A stretch of DNA of 9,351 bases from the NCBI GenBank assembly GCA_018822835.1, contig JAHJJO010000059.1:1-9351 (forward strand), written 5' to 3'. Shown piece by piece: positions 5,449-9,351 of this stretch; position 1 is the first letter of the stretch; each line of letters starts with the position of its first letter. The position numbers and the translations under genes were made by a program. Source of the DNA: Patescibacteria group bacterium. GTDB taxonomy: Bacteria; Patescibacteriota; Patescibacteriia; Patescibacteriales; JAHJJO01. The notes below the pieces were generated by a model. It had not been told where the DNA came from and did no database searches. It saw only the letters and a program-made list of their open reading frames with translations.

Positions 5449-7863
5449 CTACACATTTTTCCCCAACATAACCATCGTTTTAATAATCGTGTCAGGAATT
5501 AAGGAGATGCTGTCTATTCCGCATTCAACTAAGAATTTGGCGAAGTCTGGAAAATCGCTTGGAGCCTGACCGCAAATTCCAATTTTTGTTTTTGTTTTTT
5601 TAGCAACGCTGATTAAATATTTTATTAAAATTTTTACAGCTTGATTTTTTTCATTAGAATTTCCTAAAACATTTAAAACGCCGCCTGCATCGCGATCAAT
5701 GCCTAAAGTTAATTGTGTTAAATCATTAGAGCCAATTGAAAAGCCGTCAAAAATTTTAGCAAACTGGTCTGCTAAAATTATGTTGGATGGAATCTCTGCC
5801 ATAACATATACTTCTAAGCCGTCTTTCCCTTGTTTCAATCCATTTTTTGCCAAAATAGATAAAACTTTTTTTCCCTCTTCTACTGTGCGACAAAAAGGCA
5901 CCATAATTTTAATATTTTTTAAGCCCATATTTTCGCGGGCTTTTTTTAATGCAGCGCATTCAAGCTCAAATGCTGGTAAAAATTTAGGTGAATAATAACG
6001 ACTTGCGCCACGCCATCCAAGCATAGGATTTGATTCTATTGGCTCATAAATCTTTCCTCCAATTAAATTTGCGTATTCATTAGTTTTAAAATCAGATAAT
6101 CTAACTATTACATCTTTTGGATAAAAAGCAGCGGCAATAGTTCCAACCCCTTCTGCTAATTTATCAATAAAAAATTGTTTTTTATCTTTATATCCAACAG
6201 TTAATTTCTCAATTTGATTTTCGACTTTATGGACTTTATGGACTTTCGACTTTATGGACTTTTGATTGTAATTTATCAAAGCCAGCGGATGAATTTTAAT
6301 GTAATTATTAATAATAAACTCTAACCTTGCCAAGCCAACACCATCGTTTGGAATAAAAGATTTTGAAAAAGCCAGATCAGGTTCGCCAATGTTCATCATT
6401 ATTTTGGTTTTTGGTTTTTTTAGATTTTTTATATTAGTTTTTTGGACTGTAAAAGGCAGGCTATTCTCATAAACATATCCTTCTTCGCCTTCAGCGCAAC
6501 TCACTGTTATTTCATTGCCTGATTTAATTTTTATTGAAGCATTATTTGTACCAACAACGCATGGAATTCCAAGCTCGCGCGATACAATTGCTGAATGGCA
6601 TGTTCTGCCTCCTTTGTCAGTAACAATGGCGGAGGCGATTTTCATAATTGGCTCCCAATCAGGATCAGTCATGTCAGTTACTAAAACTTGATTTGGCTTA
6701 AATTTCTCAATATCTTTAATACCCATAATTCTATTAGCAACGCCAGCTCCTATTTTGCTTCCAACGCTTTGTCCTTTTGTAATAATTTTGCCTCGCGATT
6801 TTAATTTATATTCTTCTAAAACATTACAATCTTTAACACTGTGAATAGTTTCTGGTCTGGCCTGAATAATATAAAGCTGATTTTCTTTGCCATCTAATGC
6901 CCATTCAATATCCATTGCACGACCATAATGTTTTTCAATAATCATTGCCCATTCAGCCAATTTAATTATTTGTTCGTCAGTAATGGACTGTTTTTGTTGA
7001 TTATCTAAAGCAACTTTAACATCTTTGACTGGTTTTTTAGGATTGTCATTATAAACCATTCTTAAGCTTTTTTTGCCAATTGAACGGGAAATAATTGCTT
7101 TTGTTGGTTTAAAAACATAAAATTCATCAGGATTAACTTTGCCTTGCACAATGTTTTCGCCTAGGCCATAAATAGAATTAATCAGGACTGCGTTAGAAAA
7201 ACCAGATTCAGTATCAATGCTAAACATTACGCCTGAGGAACCAAGATCAGCGCGCGCCATTTTTTGCACGCCAACTGATAATGCAATACTAAAATGATCA
7301 AACCCTTTGTCTGCGCGATAAGAAATTGCGCGATTTGTAAATAAAGAAGCAATGCATTTTTGGACAGCAATTAATAATTCTTCCTCGCCCTTAATATTCA
7401 AATAAGTTTCCTGTTGTCCGGCAAAACTTGCGTCTGGCAAATCCTCTGCAGTAGCAGAAGACCGAACAGCCACACCGTAATCAATTTTCAATTTACAATT
7501 TTCAATTTTCAATTTTTTTTCCTTTTGTCCGGATAATTTATAGTAAGCGCTGATTATTTCTTGTTTAAAATCCTCAGGAAATTCTGCATCCATTATTGCT
7601 TCTCGCGCTTTCGCTCCACATTGCATTAAATTGTTAATATCATGCGTGTTAAGATTTTTTAAAATTTCTTGGAGCTTTTTTCTAAGCCCGGCGCTTTTTA
7701 AAAAATAGTTGTAAGCTTTTGAGGTAGTCGCAAAACCATTAGGCACGCGAATTCCTTTTTTAGAAAGTTTGCAATACATCTCACCAAGCGAAGCGTTTTT
7801 CCCGCCTACTTGCGGAACATCTTTGATTGAAAGTTGATTAAAAAATTTGATGTATTTTGACAT
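5449..7863 (-). CDS. ppsA: Phosphoenolpyruvate synthase (pyruvate, water dikinase)
   Basis: Converts pyruvate, ATP and water to PEP, AMP and phosphate; in organisms lacking other routes it links pyruvate to gluconeogenesis, and with enolase it works at the PEP node. The product is 804 aa against 792 in E. coli. The N-terminal ATP-grasp part shows VGGKNASLGEM (19-29), VRSSATAEDLPDASFAGQ (133-150) and DIEWALDG..LYIIQARPET (318-339). The swivelling domain carries the phosphorylated histidine H423 in GGRTCHSA. The C-terminal PEP/pyruvate barrel has GLARLEFIIN, RLSDFKTNEYANL (588-600), NPMLGWRGASRY, GFSIGSNDLTQL (707-718) and the catalytic cysteine C764 in GICGQAPSD. Two in-frame repeat inserts account for the excess length: KLKIENCKLKI near 117-127 and SKVHKVHKVE near 539-548. 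It is monocistronic or leads into hicBA. Confidence 0.97.
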   Translation of the reverse strand: MSKYIKFFNQLSIKDVPQVGGKNASLGEMYCKLSKKGIRVPNGFATTSKAYNYFLKSAGLRKKLQEILKNLNTHDINNLMQCGAKAREAIMDAEFPEDFKQEIISAYYKLSGQKEKKLKIENCKLKIDYGVAVRSSATAEDLPDASFAGQQETYLNIKGEEELLIAVQKCIASLFTNRAISYRADKGFDHFSIALSVGVQKMARADLGSSGVMFSIDTESGFSNAVLINSIYGLGENIVQGKVNPDEFYVFKPTKAIISRSIGKKSLRMVYNDNPKKPVKDVKVALDNQQKQSITDEQIIKLAEWAMIIEKHYGRAMDIEWALDGKENQLYIIQARPETIHSVKDCNVLEEYKLKSRGKIITKGQSVGSKIGAGVANRIMGIKDIEKFKPNQVLVTDMTDPDWEPIMKIASAIVTDKGGRTCHSAIVSRELGIPCVVGTNNASIKIKSGNEITVSCAEGEEGYVYENSLPFTVQKTNIKNLKKPKTKIMMNIGEPDLAFSKSFIPNDGVGLARLEFIINNYIKIHPLALINYNQKSIKSKVHKVHKVENQIEKLTVGYKDKKQFFIDKLAEGVGTIAAAFYPKDVIVRLSDFKTNEYANLIGGKIYEPIESNPMLGWRGASRYYSPKFLPAFELECAALKKARENMGLKNIKIMVPFCRTVEEGKKVLSILAKNGLKQGKDGLEVYVMAEIPSNIILADQFAKIFDGFSIGSNDLTQLTLGIDRDAGGVLNVLGNSNEKNQAVKILIKYLISVAKKTKTKIGICGQAPSDFPDFAKFLVECGIDSISLIPDTIIKTMVMLGKNV
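6221..6263. repeat. Repeat array (gactttatg/gactttc units) inside ppsA
   Basis: Plus-strand units gactttatg at 6223-6231, 6232-6240 and 6248-6256 are interspersed with 7-nt gactttc (6241-6247) and gactttt (6257-6263). On the coding strand they give KSKVHKVHKVE, a segment without counterpart in E. coli PpsA, between the PEP-binding barrel strands. The same sequence motif recurs in the ppsA leader (7871-7907). Confidence 0.65.
7481..7515. repeat. Heptamer array inside ppsA, 5 units
   Basis: Five 7-nt units on the plus strand: tcaattt twice, acaattt, tcaattt twice. Read from the coding strand they yield KLKIENCKLKI, a 7-residue periodic peptide (three heptamers equal seven codons) inserted just before the conserved VAVRSSATAEDLP motif. 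Confidence 0.75.
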
Positions 7864-7870
7864 AAAATGT

Positions 7871-7907
7871 AGTCGAAAGTCTATAAAGTAGTCTAACTTT
7901 ATAAACT
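7871..7907. repeat. Inverted repeat in the ppsA leader, same family as the ppsA internal array
   Basis: agtctataaagt (7878-7889) and actttataaact (7896-7907) form a 12-bp stem with one mismatch, 8 bp upstream of the ppsA ATG region. The string gtcgaaagtctataaagt (from 7872) differs by one base from the array inside ppsA (reverse strand of about 6230-6250). Confidence 0.55.
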
Positions 7908-7926
7908 TTATTTATCCTGTTAAATA

Positions 7927-7954
7927 ATTTTATCCGGAATAAATATGCCAACAA
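7927..7954 (-). promoter_or_regulatory. Possible promoter for ppsA
   Basis: On the minus strand TTGTTG (7954-7949), a 16-nt spacer and TAAAAT (7932-7927) read toward ppsA. The match is moderate and AT-rich DNA makes chance hits likely. It would give a leader of about 55 nt containing the repeat hairpin. Confidence 0.3.
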
Positions 7955-8141
7955 ATGTTGATCCCATTAAAAGTTTGGATAAATCAATAAAATATTCTGA
8001 TATTTTAATAAGTTGTTGTTTTGAGAGTTGAAACCTTATGGTTTAATAATAACAAATATAATAACTTTGTCAAAAATTAATTTATGATAAAAAAGTTGTA
8101 TATTTGTATGGATTTATAAAATTTGTTAAAGTTTACTAATA

Positions 8142-9323
8142 ATGACAATACAAACAATTCTTTGCGATGCTATTAAAAAATTAGGGGAAAATAAAACAAC
8201 AACTCCGCATTTGGACGCGGAGTTGTTGTTGTGTTATGCGTTGGAAAAAGACATCCGATGTCCAAAAACAGAAGTTGAGCTTCTGTCAACTTCGGTTGAC
8301 AGAAGCTCAACTTCTGTTTTTGGACATCGGATGTCTATCATCACCCGCGAACATCTATTTACACACCCAGAAAAAAAATTAACTAAATTTCAACTTGCTA
8401 ATTATAAAAAATTAATTAACAAAAGAATTAAAGGCGAGCCAGTGGCGTATTTGACTAATCATAAACAATTTTATGGATTAGATTTTTATGTTAATAAAAA
8501 TGTTCTTATTCCAAGGCCTGAAACTGAATTAATTACGCATAACGTGGAACGCATAACACACAACACACAACACACAACATGTAACACACAGCATGTAACA
8601 TTTATTGATGTGGGGACTGGGAGTGGATGTATAATAATTTCAATAATTAAGCAAATTCAATCCCAATTTCCAATTTCCCCGGCCTTGCCAAGCGAAGCGG
8701 GGCAGGCAAATTTCAAATTTCTAGCATTAGATATTTCAAAGCCAGCTTTGGCTGTCGCGCGTAAAAACGCCAAGATTCATAATGTTTATAATAAAATAAA
8801 ATTCCTGCATGGAAATTTATTAGAACCAGTGATTCTTAAATCTAAAATCTTCAAAAAGCGTCAGAATCCCCCGCCGAATCGGCGGGGAGATTCTGACGAA
8901 GCCACATTTTTACAGGGCGATTTACTAAAACCGCTTTTAGATAAATCGTCAATCGTCAATTGTCAATCGTCAATAATAATCACCGCAAACCTCCCATACC
9001 TCACTCCAGCGCAAATTAAAAACTCGCCATCCATAAAATATGAACCAAAACTTGCATTATCAGCAGGATCAGACGGTCTAAAATATTACAAAAAATTATT
9101 CAAACAAATTAATGTTATGCGTTCCACGCTTGCCCTGCTTGACTTGTCTGCAGGGTTATGCATTCCACATTATGCGTTCCACGTGTTATGCGAAATAGAT
9201 CAATCGCAAACCCACAAAATAAAAAAAATTCTTAAAAAAGAATTTTGTGAATTTAATTTAACTATTAAAAAAGATTTATCAGGTAAGAATAGATTAATAA
9301 TAATAGAATTAGATAACAAATAA
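8142..9323 (+). CDS. prmC: Peptide chain release factor N5-glutamine methyltransferase (PrmC/HemK)
   Basis: Methylates the glutamine of the GGQ motif of release factors using S-adenosylmethionine. Conserved parts appear in order: N-terminal DAELLLCYAL (25-34), ITREHLFTHPEKKLT (67-81), GEPVAYL (98-104), FYGLDFYV (110-117), LIPRPETEL (122-130), the SAM motif FIDVGTGSG (154-162), LALDISKPALAVARKN (194-209), the catalytic ANLPY (282-286; usually NPPY), then YEPKLALSAGSDGL (300-313) and EIDQSQ (351-356). At 393 aa it is over 100 residues longer than usual. The surplus lies in blocks between motifs, at about 36-65, 131-152, 173-190, 232-258, 267-277 and 325-348, each matching DNA repeats or hairpins. 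The frame stays open through all of them, suggesting a functional gene. No Shine-Dalgarno is seen; the release factor gene prfA is not in the window. Confidence 0.9.
   Translation: MTIQTILCDAIKKLGENKTTTPHLDAELLLCYALEKDIRCPKTEVELLSTSVDRSSTSVFGHRMSIITREHLFTHPEKKLTKFQLANYKKLINKRIKGEPVAYLTNHKQFYGLDFYVNKNVLIPRPETELITHNVERITHNTQHTTCNTQHVTFIDVGTGSGCIIISIIKQIQSQFPISPALPSEAGQANFKFLALDISKPALAVARKNAKIHNVYNKIKFLHGNLLEPVILKSKIFKKRQNPPPNRRGDSDEATFLQGDLLKPLLDKSSIVNCQSSIIITANLPYLTPAQIKNSPSIKYEPKLALSAGSDGLKYYKKLFKQINVMRSTLALLDLSAGLCIPHYAFHVLCEIDQSQTHKIKKILKKEFCEFNLTIKKDLSGKNRLIIIELDNK
8195..8230. repeat. 14-bp perfect hairpin within the prmC 5' coding region
   Basis: aacaacaactccgc (8195-8208) pairs perfectly with 8217-8230 around an 8-nt loop. 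It covers codons for TTTPHLDAELLL, a normally conserved segment, so it is probably not an insertion. Confidence 0.6.
8249..8336. repeat. 42-bp perfect palindrome with TTCG loop inside prmC
   Basis: Positions 8249-8290 are the exact reverse complement of 8295-8336, separated only by ttcg and closed by a C-G pair, the very stable C(UUCG)G tetraloop. Each arm also contains smaller palindromes, such as acagaag-ttgag-cttctgt (8268-8286). It encodes residues 36-65, an in-frame block with no counterpart in ordinary PrmC, splitting the expected run ALEKD...ITREHLFTHPE. Confidence 0.9.
8534..8601. repeat. Heptamer array inside prmC, about 9-10 units
   Basis: Successive 7-nt units: tacgcat, aacgtgg, aacgcat, then aacacac three times, aacatgt, aacacac, agcatgt and a partial aacat. 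In frame this gives ITHNVER, ITHNTQH, TTCNTQH and VT, a peptide with 7-residue periodicity between the PETEL and FIDVGTGSG motifs. Confidence 0.8.
8656..8720. repeat. Composite repeat block inside prmC
   Basis: Heptamers ttcaatc, ccaattt, ccaattt (8656-8676) are followed by a GC-rich inverted repeat, gccttgcc with ggcaggc (about 8682-8707), and by tttcaaattt. It encodes SQFPISPALPSEAGQANF, inserted after the first Rossmann helix. Confidence 0.55.
8859..8898. repeat. 17-bp hairpin inside prmC
   Basis: cgtcagaatc (8859-8868) pairs with 8889-8898 and ccccgcc (8869-8875) with 8881-8887, with one bulged A and loop gaatc. It encodes RQNPPPNRRGDSD, lying between two similar peptides, FLHGNLLEPV (221-230) and FLQGDLLKPL (256-265). 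Confidence 0.8.
8948..8975. repeat. Heptamer array inside prmC, 4 units
   Basis: Units gtcaatc, gtcaatt, gtcaatc, gtcaata encode SIVNCQSSI immediately before the catalytic ANLPY motif. Confidence 0.75.
9114..9192. repeat. GTGGAACGCATAAC-family repeats inside prmC 3' region
   Basis: Three reverse-orientation copies: gttatgcgttccacg (9114-9128), gttatgcattccac (9155-9168, one change) and ttatgcgttccacgt (9170-9184), followed by gttatgcg. Between the first two is a small hairpin, ccctgc / gcaggg (9133-9138 / 9150-9155). They encode roughly residues 325-350, interrupting the usual strand before EIDQSQ. Confidence 0.7.
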
Positions 9324-9351
9324 TATAAAGTGCAGACTTATAGATAAAACA

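Larger units (their letters stand above)
7864..8141. other. Divergent intergenic spacer between ppsA and prmC
   Basis: These 278 bp hold no gene. Near ppsA are a repeat hairpin (7878-7907), a fragment cctgttaaataatttt (7916-7931) shared with the 3944-4075 palindrome, and a possible minus-strand promoter (7927-7954). Toward prmC the sequence is plain AT-rich DNA with a minor hairpin aaacc-ttat-ggttt (8031-8044). TTGTCA (8067-8072) is -35-like, but no well-spaced -10 follows it, so I do not call a prmC promoter. Confidence 0.6.

Noticed and set aside
5699..5995. Plus-strand 98-codon frame inside ppsA
   Set aside because: Antisense to the conserved C-terminal barrel of PEP synthase; no independent support.
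8534..8601. Possible CRISPR-like array
   Set aside because: Units are contiguous 7-mers without spacers and no cas genes are near.

Overview
The window is AT-rich DNA from a bacterium with a small gene set, very short intergenic spacers inside operons, few recognisable Shine-Dalgarno sites and many short tandem repeats embedded in frame inside housekeeping genes. This style, together with divergent but catalytically intact core enzymes, suggests a member of the Candidate Phyla Radiation (Patescibacteria). That placement is an inference from style, not from a marker gene. TGA is used as a stop (enolase), which argues against the lineages that recode UGA to glycine.

Layout. Positions 1-315 carry no convincing protein gene, but hold a series of strong hairpins ending in a plus-strand Rho-independent terminator that overlaps the end of ruvA; this is a candidate structured RNA. 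From 299 to 3830 on the minus strand lies a likely operon: eno (enolase), a secreted/membrane-anchored fibronectin type III protein that starts 1 nt after the eno stop, then ruvA. A good promoter sits so close to eno that the mRNA may be leaderless. Positions 3831-4387 hold a 285-bp element with 15-bp perfect terminal inverted repeats and nested internal palindromes, a promoter, and a long imperfect hairpin leading into a YbaK-family aminoacyl-tRNA deacylase gene (4388-4912, plus). It converges on a hicBA toxin-antitoxin pair (4946-5378, minus). ppsA (phosphoenolpyruvate synthase, 5449-7863, minus) follows, and divergent from it across a 278-bp spacer is prmC (release factor glutamine methyltransferase, 8142-9323, plus).

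How the genes relate. Enolase and PEP synthase both act at the PEP node of lower glycolysis/gluconeogenesis, though in separate transcription units. RuvA, PrmC and the deacylase are core DNA- and translation-maintenance functions; hicBA is the one classic accessory module.

The most unusual aspect is the repeat content. Heptanucleotide tandem arrays of several unrelated sequences, plus long perfect hairpins, occur inside eno, ppsA and especially prmC without breaking the frame. PrmC is inflated to 393 residues, against about 280 in the family, by roughly six insert blocks that fall between conserved motifs. One repeat family is shared by eno and prmC in opposite orientations relative to coding direction; others are shared between genes and intergenic regions.
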